NCBI RefSeq assembly: GCF_011009555.1
Contig: NZ_QXHD01000004.1
Location: 1,140,889-1,204,888 of the forward strand
Direction of reading: 5' to 3'
Source of the DNA: Adonisia turfae CCMR0081
Lineage (GTDB): Bacteria; Cyanobacteriota; Cyanobacteriia; Phormidesmidales; Phormidesmidaceae
DNA: 64,000 nucleotides
Below are positions 16,641 through 25,639 of this stretch, piece by piece (position 1 is the first letter of the stretch; the number at the start of each line of letters is the position of its first letter). Under the pieces are notes generated by a model. It was not told the DNA's origin, ran no database searches, and saw nothing but the letters and a program-made list of their open reading frames with translations. A program made the position numbers and the translations under genes.

Positions 16641-18053
16641 TTACACCGTACTTACGACGACATCTGTTGTCAATGCTATATCTGTTAGCGCACCACTGCC
16701 AACAAATGTGACGTCCATCCGCGCAATCTCAGACACTCCCAAGATAATCTCTTGTATACTATTATCAGCTAAACTTGGAATATCTACAGCTTCAATTAAG
16801 TGATTATTTTCGTCAAATAACTGAATAGAACTGCCTGACTCTTCTATATCTAGGAAGCCAACACTGGCAACATTGACTAGCTCATCCCACTCAAAACGTA
16901 GAGTGCCACCTCTGGCATTGTCATCGGGGTCATTACTATCCCCATCTTCGGAAATAATTAGCACGTTCCCCAACTCGGGTGCCAGTAGGTCGTTATCGCC
17001 GCCTGTGGGCTCAGCACTGTCGAAGATCATTGCTCCATAGGGATTATCCGGTGTTGAAACCTCTAGCCCCTCAAATTGATCAGTGATAATAGTGCCAGCC
17101 GTTAATACGAGGTCATCAGCCATCTCAAAATCGATGACACTGATAGAACCAGGATTCACATCTGGTAACTGACTAATAACGGTAACGTTTTGATCAAGAG
17201 AATCACCTGTGCTATAGACATATTCAAATGCAGCCTCATCTTCAAATAAATGTGCTCGTAAAAATAAGGCACTCCAACGAGCAATTGTCTCTGTTGCAAT
17301 GGCTTGATCTAACGTGGAGCGGCTTGGCTCACGTAAAGGATTATCCTCATTTGTGATGCTGTAATGGTTAGCGCCCTCAACAGTAATTAAGGCTTTCGGT
17401 GGATTAAGAATCAGGTCGTAGCTTTCTTCACTAAGAATAGATGGAACTACACCATCCAACTCACCGACTATCAAGCCAGTCGGTATATCGTCGTTATTAA
17501 CTGGCAGAGCCTCTTCCGTGAAAGTGTCTCTAAAGCTTGCCGCATAAAAGATGCCTGCCATTAATTCTGGCGGTCGAACATAGTCTTCGTCTTCAGAACA
17601 AAATTCGAGTAGGCAAATGTCTTCTTGAATAGCACTTAATCCAGCTGCGCCACCAAAGGAGTGCCCTAGCAGTCCCATCTTATCTGTATCAATAATCTCA
17701 AAAACTGGAGACGAACTGTCTGTATCCTCTAATAGCATTTGTGTTAAAGTCTCATTCACTTGCTGCTGCTCGGCAAGCAAGCCAGATAACGAGTCCCCAG
17801 TCGGAGCAACTATTGTTCGTTCGTTATTAGGAACTACGACAACAAATCCATAACTCGCTACTGTAGAAGCGTAATTTGAGTATTCTGCCTTATCCAGAAA
17901 AGCCCCCTGAAGCATTAAAGCGATAGGAAATTCAAGACTATCTTCAACGGGATCAGGTAAAACGGGAAAATAAATATCTACGGGATCCTCTGCCGCGATC
18001 ATCGTAGTGTAACTATCAACTTCATAATCAGAGAACTGTGTTATTGTTGCCAT
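16641..18053 (-). CDS. Alpha/beta hydrolase (chlorophyllase/PET-hydrolase-like) with PEP-CTERM-protein-like C-terminal domain
   Basis: 470 residues. The catalytic half has the nucleophile elbow GHSFGG (Ser132), a probable acid Asp200 (VGELDGVVPS) and His230 (EGANHYSI), with an oxyanion region MLQGAFLDKAEYSNYAS. Residues about 295-460 form a beta-rich domain (SVIDFEMADDLVLTAGTIIT, LLAPELGNVLIISEDGDSND, GGTLRFEWDELVNVASVGFL) of the kind found in secreted PEP-CTERM-type proteins. Neither a signal peptide nor a PEP-CTERM anchor is visible. It ends in a good terminator (16535-16572) and begins at ATG 18053. Its tie to the metallophore is by position only. Hydrolysis of an ester or release of bound ligand outside the cell would be conceivable. 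Confidence 0.72.
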   Translation of the reverse strand: MATITQFSDYEVDSYTTMIAAEDPVDIYFPVLPDPVEDSLEFPIALMLQGAFLDKAEYSNYASTVASYGFVVVVPNNERTIVAPTGDSLSGLLAEQQQVNETLTQMLLEDTDSSSPVFEIIDTDKMGLLGHSFGGAAGLSAIQEDICLLEFCSEDEDYVRPPELMAGIFYAASFRDTFTEEALPVNNDDIPTGLIVGELDGVVPSILSEESYDLILNPPKALITVEGANHYSITNEDNPLREPSRSTLDQAIATETIARWSALFLRAHLFEDEAAFEYVYSTGDSLDQNVTVISQLPDVNPGSISVIDFEMADDLVLTAGTIITDQFEGLEVSTPDNPYGAMIFDSAEPTGGDNDLLAPELGNVLIISEDGDSNDPDDNARGGTLRFEWDELVNVASVGFLDIEESGSSIQLFDENNHLIEAVDIPSLADNSIQEIILGVSEIARMDVTFVGSGALTDIALTTDVVVSTV

Positions 18054-18378
18054 ATTGCGCTTCTAGAATCAATATTCAGAACGACTGGATAAGTTTGTTG
18101 CCGATAAGCCTGCTGATAACTTTATTTAGGCTCGAATATTGGCTTAACACCAAGGAATGACAACACACCAATGCATCAGGTCTTAAAGGTAGTAAAAGAG
18201 CGTAGCAGTATATCCAAAGAACTTGTTTCTAGCATCCTCCAGAACCTTTCATGGAAAAAGATGTCTCTACTACATTACCAGTATTACCCATACTGCCCAG
18301 AAAACCTAATAAATAAGTTAAGGAAAAAATTTGTAAGTTGTAGCACCCTTAATAACAGTACTCGCCATCCCTAGGGCA
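18054..18378. other. Intergenic region, no gene recognised
   Basis: About 325 bp between the PPTase stop and the hydrolase start (both minus strand). It should hold the hydrolase promoter. No operator copy, RNA or convincing ORF was found; a 67-codon plus-strand frame is judged spurious. Confidence 0.6.
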
Positions 18379-19104
18379 CTAATGCCCAGGAAAAGACCGA
18401 ATCACTACCTGAATCTTTGATTGACCCACACACATAGCTGAGATCGCGCCATCAGCAGGATACCAAAGCTTGACTGTCCAACCTACAGGGGCTTGGTCAA
18501 TCTTGGCCGGAATCACTAATTTGGGTTCGGGAAGCCATGCAATCTCTATATCTGTCATGGGATAGCTCAAGCCCAACCCAATAGCCTTGAGGTGAGACTC
18601 TTTCAAGGTCCAGTATTTAAAGAAGCCTTCTAATCTTTCGACATGGGATGTTGGTAAAGTAATTTGTTCATTTGATGTGAGGCAGTACTCGATTAACCCC
18701 TCCAAGCGAGTTCGGAATTTATCCAAGCGAGTTCGCGAGGAGATCTGTTCAATATCTACGCCCAGTAGTACTTTGAATCCGATCGCATACACGACCCATT
18801 CGCCGCTGTGAGATAAATTAAATTGTAAAGACCCATCGGGAATTGCCAAACGAGGTTTTCCGTAAGAATTGTAGGCAAAAACCAGCGATTTGGGTGCACA
18901 GTCAAGATAGCAGGCTAAGAGATAGCGTAATCCGCCTCGGCTTAGAATAAAGCGTTCTCGATCTTGGCATCTGAAAAATCTCTGGGCACGCTCACATTCA
19001 TCATTAGATAGCCACTTAAACCAGCGATCAAGTTCAAAGCGAAAACAAGGTATGTGTAGCTGCCAAACGTGAATATGCGAGCAAACCGGTAACGTCAGAT
19101 TCAT
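18379..19104 (-). CDS. 4'-phosphopantetheinyl transferase, Sfp/HetI type
   Basis: About 241 residues from ATG 19104; a TTG at 19167 would overlap the preceding thioesterase by 17 bp and remains possible. It shows the Sfp-type motifs: FNLSHSGEWVVYAIG, GVDIEQIS (magnesium-binding D and E) and FFKYWTLKESHLKAIGLGL. Such enzymes convert apo carrier domains to the holo form. This one would serve the NRPS and PKS carriers, the two free-standing carriers and the KASIII-linked one. It closes the long minus-strand biosynthetic gene set and directly follows the type II thioesterase. Confidence 0.88.
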   Translation of the reverse strand: MNLTLPVCSHIHVWQLHIPCFRFELDRWFKWLSNDECERAQRFFRCQDRERFILSRGGLRYLLACYLDCAPKSLVFAYNSYGKPRLAIPDGSLQFNLSHSGEWVVYAIGFKVLLGVDIEQISSRTRLDKFRTRLEGLIEYCLTSNEQITLPTSHVERLEGFFKYWTLKESHLKAIGLGLSYPMTDIEIAWLPEPKLVIPAKIDQAPVGWTVKLWYPADGAISAMCVGQSKIQVVIRSFPGH

Positions 19105-19150
19105 TGGAGATGATGGACTGATGGAGTCATCTGTCTTATTATTGAGTTTT

Positions 19151-19900
19151 TCAACTAGGAGACTCAACGCAGTTAAATTTCATCAGTTTAGATAATAATC
19201 TTTTGGGAAACAGGGGATCATGGGGAAAGAAATGATTACCCGGAACGGGTTCTAGGCTAAATGTATTCGTATGCTGCTGCCAGGCTGCCACATCTGCCTG
19301 AATCGCAATGTCATCCCATTGTCCCCAAAAGCAAGTAATTGGACAATCTAGTGGAGCACTAGGGCGATATTGATATGTTTCCAGTAATGAAAAATCTGCC
19401 TTCAGAGCAGGGAGCATTAAGCCCATGAGCTCAGGATTATTCAAAACCTCTTCAGACGTGCCACTATATCGTCTTAATTCAACAATAAAGTCAGGATCAG
19501 GCAAACCATGTATTGGTTTAGTATCCGGTGGTAGATGAGGGGCGCGGGCTGCTGCTGCCCAAAGATGTTGAGGAGTAAGCTGAACTGTCTCTTGTAGCCA
19601 TCGACAAAACTCAAAAGCAATCCGTGCTCCTAGACTATGGCCAAAACACGCAAAGGGAACATCTAAAAAAGGTAATAATTCAGGGCCTAAGGCTGACAGC
19701 AATAAATCAATGTTAGTAAATGGAGTTTCCAATAGACGCTTACCTCGTCCAGGCAACTCAAGTGCACATACCTCAACTGTCGACGGTAATAGTTCAGACC
19801 ATTTATGAAATACTCTGGCCGAACCACCTGCATGTGGAAAACATAGCAATCTCAGCTTAGGATGAGATCTTGGATGGAAACAAACCATCCACTTATTCAT
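19151..19900 (-). CDS. Type II thioesterase (GrsT/YbtT-like)
   Basis: About 249 residues from ATG 19900, which has GAGAG 9 bp upstream; an earlier in-frame start reaches 19933. It has the alpha/beta fold of editing thioesterases: LLCFPHAGGSARVFHKW near the N-terminus, nucleophile GHSLGARIAFE, LWAAAARAPHLPP, and the terminal PGNHFFPHD with the catalytic His. These enzymes free stalled or misprimed carrier domains. This fits with the modular assembly line on the plus strand. No chain-terminating thioesterase domain is present in the window, so this protein may not be the release enzyme. Confidence 0.88.
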   Translation of the reverse strand: MNKWMVCFHPRSHPKLRLLCFPHAGGSARVFHKWSELLPSTVEVCALELPGRGKRLLETPFTNIDLLLSALGPELLPFLDVPFACFGHSLGARIAFEFCRWLQETVQLTPQHLWAAAARAPHLPPDTKPIHGLPDPDFIVELRRYSGTSEEVLNNPELMGLMLPALKADFSLLETYQYRPSAPLDCPITCFWGQWDDIAIQADVAAWQQHTNTFSLEPVPGNHFFPHDPLFPKRLLSKLMKFNCVESPS

Positions 19901-19958
19901 CAAAAATGTCTCTCTCATAAGCTCAAGCAACAAAAATGTACCCTATAGGCATGATTGT

Positions 19959-22364
19959 TTATCGAGTAATTCTCCCTTGTGACAACATGAGACGATCAAC
20001 CTTACCATTTGCTGTCAACGGAAAAACATCCAAGACCTGAAAGTCTGATGGAACCATGTATGACGGCAATTTTTTTTCGAGAAAACTGCGAACTTCTTCA
20101 ATGTTAAAAACGTGCCCCCGCTGAAGAATTATATAAGCTATTAAATATTTTTGATGCTGTTGCGTTTCTGCAACTGTAACTACGGCATTTTGTATGGAAG
20201 GGTACTCTGTAAGTACGGCTTCAACTTCTCCGGCTTCGATGCGGTAGCCCCGCAATTTAAGTTGAAAGTCAACTCTACCTAAAAATTCGATATTACCATC
20301 TGGTAAATAACAACCTAGATCTCCAGTCCGGTATATCCGCTCACCAGTTCGAGGATGATTAATAAAGTTAGCAGCTGTTTTTTCATAGTTGCGCCAGTAG
20401 CCTCTAGCTAACTGAACACCGGCACAATACATTTCTCCTGGAACCCACACCGGACAGTCTTCAAGATTATCATTTAAAATATAGTACTTCGAATTAGCCA
20501 TAGGCTTCCCATAAGGAATACTCTTCCAATCAGGATTGACTGAGCGAATTAGATAACCAATATTCCAGATTGTAGTTTCAGTGGGTCCACCAATACTTAG
20601 AATACTTAAATCAGGTGAGAGTGCTTTTAGGCGATTCACTAAGGAAACTGGTAGCCAATCGCCGCCCAAAATTGCTAAACGTAAGCTCCGCGGTAGCTTT
20701 TCAGACGTAATATCAAGATAATTGACTAGCATTTCCATCATGGCAGGCACTGAATTCCATAGAGTTACCCGCTCTTTGATCAACAAATCAAGCCAGTGAC
20801 GAGAAAATTTAACAGCAGCAGCATCTGGCATCACAATGGTTCCTCCAGCTACTAAAGGACCAAAGATATCATAAACAGATAGATCATGGTTGAGGGCAGT
20901 GAGTGCTAAAACCCGATCTCTGGAATTCACCTGAAAAAGCTGATTAGTATGGATAACCACATTGACCACATTACGATGGGTAACCATTACCCCCTTAGGT
21001 AAACCTGTGGATCCAGATGTATAAATGACATAAGCCAGATCATCAGGACTTTGGATTAGCGATAATTGAGAATAATTACCCTGATGAAAATGTTCTTGAT
21101 CAAGGGCTAATCGACGGATCGACAATGGCCAGGATAGCTTCTCGTCTAGCCATGACTGAGTTATAGCAATGTCTACACCGCTATTCTCTAAAAGATATTG
21201 GAATCTTTCTGGCGGTAACTCAGGATCAACTGGAACATAGGCAGCGCCAGCAGCTAAGATACCAAGCACCGCAACAATCTGTTCCCATCCTTTCTCCATA
21301 ACAATTGCTATTAGATGATTAGGTCGGACATCTAACTGTCTTAAATAATGACCTAATTGGCTAATGCGTTGATATAAAACTTCATAAGTGAATGATTGTT
21401 TTGGGGTAACAATGGCAATTGATTCGCCCTGCTGCTGAACCCGTGTAACAAATAAGCTATAAAGTGTCTCCTCAGATAACGAGGTGGATGTCTCATTAAC
21501 TGTATCCCTCTGCTCAAGTTGAGTGCAAGGAATCATCTGCAATGTATTTGCATGCCAAATGTCTTCCTCATAAGCCAGGCGTTGTAATAAATGGCAGAGA
21601 GACACTAGCATATCTTTAGCCATGCCAGGTGGAAAGAGACCTTCATCAACATTTAAACTAATAGTTAGCGTGTTGTTTTCTTCCCGATATCGACATTCTA
21701 AATGAGCAGGAACTGTCACAGCTGGGATGGCTATATCATTCTTTGTGGCCACATCTTTTTTAATTTCTGTAGGCTCAATAAAAAAGGATGTAGCCAATAT
21801 AGACTTTAGCTTTTCTAAGGAGTTTTCAGACAATGAGGTTAGTTGTTGAAACTGAACTTCTGATCGATGTTTTGGATTATCTCTCAAGCGTGTTGCGATA
21901 TGCCTAGCTTTATTCCCAAAAGAGTCAGAAGCAGAGTGATTGATCTCTAGTAAGGTGAATGAATTATTACCTGGCTTGAATTGATTAGCTGCTAACCCGA
22001 ATTCGGCTTTTGCACCGATACCTGGAGCTGACTGTTCAACCACATTAATGGTGAAGTGAGAGTTTTTACTCCAGGCTGTTAGAACTTCAACGTAGCTTGC
22101 TAACACAATCTCACTAGGCATTAACCCAGACTGCACAGTCTGTTCTCGCAGCCGAAGCCAGGTTGCAGAATCAACTTGGTGACTATACTGGATCAGCTTG
22201 GGATTAAGCTTATCGAGGTTTCGTGATAAAGGTAGTTCTGGCGCTAACGGTAAAGCTTCAATACGATGTTGCCATAAATCCAGCCATTGATTATCAGACT
22301 TAAGACCCTGATAATCATTTTCTTGATAAAGTGAGACCAAAACAGATGGACTGTTCATACTCAT
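19959..22364 (-). CDS. Stand-alone adenylation protein with half a cyclization domain, no carrier
   Basis: 801 residues. The first ~270 match only the C-terminal lobe of a Cy domain (RIEALPLAPELPL, LMPSEIVLASYVEVLTAWSK); the N-lobe with the DxxxxDxxS active site is absent. A full A domain follows (YVIYTSGSTGLPKG, ALNHDLSVYDIFG, LWNSVPAMMEML, LGGDWLPVSL, GGPTETTIWNIG, GRVDFQLKLRGYRIEAGE, ANGKVDR), and the protein ends right after it without a T domain. My reading of the specificity positions gives D-L-Y-N-I-G-I-I-W-K. This is identical to the A domain of the Cy-A(MT)-T protein at 37424 and close to known cysteine codes (DLYN/DLFN...IWK). It probably loads cysteine, or another amino acid, in trans onto a carrier elsewhere. 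ATG 22364. Confidence 0.85.
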   Translation of the reverse strand: MSMNSPSVLVSLYQENDYQGLKSDNQWLDLWQHRIEALPLAPELPLSRNLDKLNPKLIQYSHQVDSATWLRLREQTVQSGLMPSEIVLASYVEVLTAWSKNSHFTINVVEQSAPGIGAKAEFGLAANQFKPGNNSFTLLEINHSASDSFGNKARHIATRLRDNPKHRSEVQFQQLTSLSENSLEKLKSILATSFFIEPTEIKKDVATKNDIAIPAVTVPAHLECRYREENNTLTISLNVDEGLFPPGMAKDMLVSLCHLLQRLAYEEDIWHANTLQMIPCTQLEQRDTVNETSTSLSEETLYSLFVTRVQQQGESIAIVTPKQSFTYEVLYQRISQLGHYLRQLDVRPNHLIAIVMEKGWEQIVAVLGILAAGAAYVPVDPELPPERFQYLLENSGVDIAITQSWLDEKLSWPLSIRRLALDQEHFHQGNYSQLSLIQSPDDLAYVIYTSGSTGLPKGVMVTHRNVVNVVIHTNQLFQVNSRDRVLALTALNHDLSVYDIFGPLVAGGTIVMPDAAAVKFSRHWLDLLIKERVTLWNSVPAMMEMLVNYLDITSEKLPRSLRLAILGGDWLPVSLVNRLKALSPDLSILSIGGPTETTIWNIGYLIRSVNPDWKSIPYGKPMANSKYYILNDNLEDCPVWVPGEMYCAGVQLARGYWRNYEKTAANFINHPRTGERIYRTGDLGCYLPDGNIEFLGRVDFQLKLRGYRIEAGEVEAVLTEYPSIQNAVVTVAETQQHQKYLIAYIILQRGHVFNIEEVRSFLEKKLPSYMVPSDFQVLDVFPLTANGKVDRLMLSQGRITR

Positions 22365-22452
22365 ACTTCTTTCCTTAAGCCTAAATGATAGAAAATCTTG
22401 ATTAAATAAAAGGTGGAGATCAATTTAATCTGGGAAATTTTGGTAGGTGGAA

Positions 22453-22499
22453 ATATAGAATGCAAGAGCTAGAAGTATTAGTCCTACTGCATTCTATAT
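22453..22499. repeat. Perfect 12-bp inverted repeat (possible hairpin)
   Basis: ATATAGAATGCA (22453-22464) pairs perfectly with TGCATTCTATAT (22488-22499) around 23 bases. Looser complementarity extends outward (GGGAAA near 22432, TTTCCC near 22512). It lies between the acyl-CoA dehydrogenase gene and the half-Cy/A gene. No U-tract follows, so it may be an mRNA-processing or attenuation hairpin rather than a terminator. Confidence 0.6.
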
Positions 22500-22553
22500 G
22501 CTATCTCCTTTTCCCAGAATTACTCCCCACCTTGAATTGATACTCATAAAAGA

Positions 22554-23708
22554 TTAAATACCTATGAGTGTAGCGATCATATTGCGATGGATTTCAGACG
22601 TACCAGCATAAATAGTACCAGCAATAGAATCTCGGAGTTCCCTCTCTAATTCATAGTCAGTCATATACCCTCTAGCACCATGAATTTGGATGGCATCCTG
22701 ACAAATTTGAAGCAAACTTTCACTGATAAAAACTTTAGAAATCGAAGCTTCCAAGAAAGCTCGTTTACCTTCTTTCTTCAGCCATCCTATTTTATATAGC
22801 ATTAGCTTTGCTAGCTCTAATCTCATCTTCATATCAGCAATTTTGTGGGAAATTCCTTGAAAAGAACCAATGGACTGGCCAAACTGATGCCGTTTTCTAG
22901 CATAGTTGACACATTGTTCCAAGATTCTTTCCATCACGCCCACCTGGCTAGCAAATAAAAATCCTCGTTCCCAAATAATTGTTGACTGGAAAATATTATA
23001 GCCTTGCCCCTCCTGACCTAAGCGATGGTCAACCGGTACCTTACAATCTTGAAAAACCAATTCACCCATCGGTGCCGTACGAAGCCCTGACTTTTCCCAC
23101 TCTTTCTCGATCGTCAAACCAGGTAAATCTTTGTGGATGATAAAAGCAGAAATTCCTTTCTGAATATCTACCTCTGAGTCAGTACGAACAAATGTAACAT
23201 AGACATCAGCAATAGGGGCATTGCTAATAAACGTTTTGGTGCCGTTTAAGATATAGTAATCTCCATGACGGATAGCTTCAGTTTTCATCTCAAAGGCTGC
23301 TGAACCGGACGTTAACTCTGTTAAAGCATGTCCTCCAAGAGATTTTCCTTGACAAAGAGATGGTAGATACTGTTGCTTTTGAACCTCAGTGCCAAAATTG
23401 GCGATTGAGACGGCACAACTCCAAAGATGATTGTTGATGGCAAATACTAAGCCATTATCTTTGCAACCATAACCTAACCCTTCTAAGCCCAATATAATCG
23501 TCAAAAAATCTAGATCCTGTCCGCCATACTCCTTAGCAATTGGCCAACCTAAGATGCCAAAGTCGGCACATTTTATCCAACCTTCTTGATTAAATTTACT
23601 ATTCCGATCTCTCTCAATTAACCTTTGATTTAATTCCTTTTGAGCAAAGCTAATGACTGACTTACGGAAGTCAAGTTGATCTGAATCCCAAGCAAAACTT
23701 ATACTCAT
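22554..23708 (-). CDS. Acyl-CoA dehydrogenase-like enzyme of the FkbI/ZmaI type
   Basis: 384 residues with the complete ACAD fold: GGHALTELTSGSAAFEMKT (FAD/substrate region), GLRTAPMGELVFQDCKVP, RKRHQFGQSIGSFQGISHKI and QIHGARGYMTDYELERELRD. In the catalytic-base loop, typical short-chain dehydrogenases have YEGTSEIQ; here it is IYAGTSEIHRN, so Glu is Ala. Family members acting on ACP-bound C3 units (methoxymalonyl, hydroxymalonyl and aminomalonyl pathways) are often divergent here, but I cannot verify that without alignments. It is followed upstream in the operon by an FkbJ-like ACP and a 3-hydroxyacyl dehydrogenase, the classical trio for making unusual extender units on an ACP. ATG 23708. 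Confidence 0.82.
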   Translation of the reverse strand: MSISFAWDSDQLDFRKSVISFAQKELNQRLIERDRNSKFNQEGWIKCADFGILGWPIAKEYGGQDLDFLTIILGLEGLGYGCKDNGLVFAINNHLWSCAVSIANFGTEVQKQQYLPSLCQGKSLGGHALTELTSGSAAFEMKTEAIRHGDYYILNGTKTFISNAPIADVYVTFVRTDSEVDIQKGISAFIIHKDLPGLTIEKEWEKSGLRTAPMGELVFQDCKVPVDHRLGQEGQGYNIFQSTIIWERGFLFASQVGVMERILEQCVNYARKRHQFGQSIGSFQGISHKIADMKMRLELAKLMLYKIGWLKKEGKRAFLEASISKVFISESLLQICQDAIQIHGARGYMTDYELERELRDSIAGTIYAGTSEIHRNMIATLIGI

Positions 23709-23815
23709 TATGAGAAATAACTGGCAATTATGATATGCATAAACTTTGTAGTACTCGACAGCACAAGTTAATACACTGTCGCTGATACCAAAGGGGCAGA
23801 GAATACATCAAAACA

Positions 23816-24067
23816 TTAGTGACTAGTGGTGACAGAGACTTTGTTCTCGATCAATCGAGTCATCGCATTAACCGTCCTAAAATTTTCAAAATCAAGTTCC
23901 TCATCCCTGATAGTCAACTGAAATTCTTTCTCAATGAAGAGAACCAGCTGCATGGCAAACATAGAATTAATAAAACCGGTTGCGAAAATATCTTCATCTT
24001 CTTTCAATTGATAATCGCTAAAGTGACCTGATAGAAACGAGTAGATTTTTTTTTTGATTTCTTTCAT
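23816..24067 (-). CDS. Stand-alone acyl carrier protein, FkbJ/ZmaD-like
   Basis: 83 residues. The phosphopantetheine site lies in GFINSMFAMQLVLFIEKEF, followed by DEELDFENFRTVNAM. The N-S-hydrophobic-FAMQLV-F-EKEF and LD-NFRT pattern is what I know from the small ACPs of methoxymalonyl/hydroxymalonyl-ACP pathways, in contrast to the D-S-L of ordinary ACPs. It is encoded between the acyl-CoA dehydrogenase and the 3-hydroxyacyl-CoA dehydrogenase, with which it would work. The likely cargo is a C3 unit oxidised on the carrier. The gene for the usual loading enzyme (FkbH, a HAD-family protein) is not present in the window. Confidence 0.85.
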   Translation of the reverse strand: MKEIKKKIYSFLSGHFSDYQLKEDEDIFATGFINSMFAMQLVLFIEKEFQLTIRDEELDFENFRTVNAMTRLIENKVSVTTSH

Positions 24068-24129
24068 TTTTGTTAACCTTATTCAGTAAAAATGACCTTA
24101 AAACTTCGTGAATATTCAAGGATAAAAGC

Positions 24130-25017
24130 TTAATCAGATACCTTTTGCCCTTGAATGTAGGTGTAAAAACCTTTACCGTTCTTACAGCCATATAGCCCCG
24201 CATCTACCATCTTCTTGAGTAGGGGACAAGGGCGATACTTGTCGTCATTAAAACTTTCATACAAAACCTCAATCGAATAAAGAATAGTATCCAAACCAAT
24301 GAGATCTGCCGTCTCTAAAGGCCCCATTTTATGGCCAAAGCATCCTTTAAATAACCGATCGATTTCTGCAACAGTAGCAACCTGATCTTGTAAGATAAAA
24401 ATTGCCTCATTGATGGTCAACATCATGACTCGATTAGTTACAAACCCTGGGGAATCATTGACAACAATCGAGTCCTTACCCATTTGTCTTAACAATGTTT
24501 GAGCACTTTGAATCGTCGCGTCAGCGGTATGGTAACCGCGAATCACTTCCACCATGGGTTTAATTGGAACAGGATTCATAAAATGCATACCAATTACTCG
24601 ATCTGGCCGCTGAGTTACTGAACCGAATCGTGTAATGGAAATGGCTGATGTATTAGCTGCAAAGATAGTCTCAGCAGGACAAACTTCATCTATTTTTTCA
24701 TAAATAGTTTGCTTTAAATTCCATTTTTCTGTGGCATTTTCAACGATAAATTCAACATCTTTAAGTTGTTGATAATCTGTGGAAAAAATAATTTTATCAA
24801 GAATTTCTATAGTACTCAGCTCAAGAGAAATGTTAGATTTAGAGGCTGAGAAAAAATTTTGCATGCGTAGATTTTTTCGTATTTCGGCTTCAGCTCTTTC
24901 CAAAATCCGATCAGCAACATCTAACAACGTAACCTGATGACCTGTCTGGGCTAAATTTTGGGCAAGACCAATGCCCATTGTGCCAGCACCAATAACACCA
25001 ACTGATTGAATCTTCAT
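24130..25017 (-). CDS. 3-hydroxyacyl-CoA (or -ACP) dehydrogenase, FkbK/ZmaG-like
   Basis: About 295 residues from ATG 25017 (MKIQSVGVIGAGTMGIG); the frame extends to 25071 without homology. It has the Rossmann motif GAGTMG, a catalytic His-Glu pair in MHFMNPVPIKPMVEVIRG, and a C-terminal dimerisation region (GPLETADLIGLDTILYSIEV). Ordinary members oxidise 3-hydroxybutyryl-CoA. In extender pathways, paralogues oxidise a C3 hydroxyl of an ACP-bound glyceryl or seryl group. The neighbouring FkbJ-like ACP and FkbI-like dehydrogenase favour the second reading. It lies about 60 bp upstream of the ACP gene, same strand. Confidence 0.85.
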   Translation of the reverse strand: MKIQSVGVIGAGTMGIGLAQNLAQTGHQVTLLDVADRILERAEAEIRKNLRMQNFFSASKSNISLELSTIEILDKIIFSTDYQQLKDVEFIVENATEKWNLKQTIYEKIDEVCPAETIFAANTSAISITRFGSVTQRPDRVIGMHFMNPVPIKPMVEVIRGYHTADATIQSAQTLLRQMGKDSIVVNDSPGFVTNRVMMLTINEAIFILQDQVATVAEIDRLFKGCFGHKMGPLETADLIGLDTILYSIEVLYESFNDDKYRPCPLLKKMVDAGLYGCKNGKGFYTYIQGQKVSD

Positions 25018-25639
25018 AACTGCTATTTCAGAACTCAGTGAGTATATGAGGTAATGTAGACTCGCCATCACTAATCACTCATCGTCCAACATTTCCCCAA
25101 AGTGGATTGGAATAATGTTTTTTACCCTAACCCCTTGGTTTGAGCCAAGGACAATCGCATTAGTTAACGCATAGGATGGCGTGTGACTCTATGCTCTAAT
25201 TCTTCGCCGATCAGCAACATTTTACATCTCTCCGTTAAGGACTACTAATAGCTGATCGTTAGGCCGCTTTTGAATATCCATGCTCTGCTAAGGATTTTCA
25301 GGAACATTGTCTTGACCAAGTACTTTTACAACAACAATTTTCCAGCTAAACAGTCTACCAAAAAGTGAAGGTGGCGTTCTCCAGAGAATGAGTTGCAGTG
25401 CGCTCTGTGCGTGAAACAATGATGATCTAAAGATTCTCTCAGCTCATTTCTTAGTTGTTGAAAGCGGCTGATTTCTACCAAATAAATTCCGTGACCAACT
25501 ACATCAGGATAGTTAACGTCATGACCAGACTAGCTTTAAGATAGTTGGCGTTTAATATCTCAAGGCATGAGAGATAGAGTCGTATGAATATCAAATAGGC
25601 TTGAGCTTGAACGATTAGAGCAGTCACTCAAGCTTCTTC
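25018..25639. other. Intergenic region, no gene recognised
   Basis: About 620 bp between salicylate synthase (ends 25640) and the dehydrogenase start. On the minus strand a fragment of ~55 codons (about 25360-25520) is open but I recognise no family. It should contain a promoter for the dehydrogenase-ACP-ACAD group. No AATACC operator copy was found. Confidence 0.5.
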
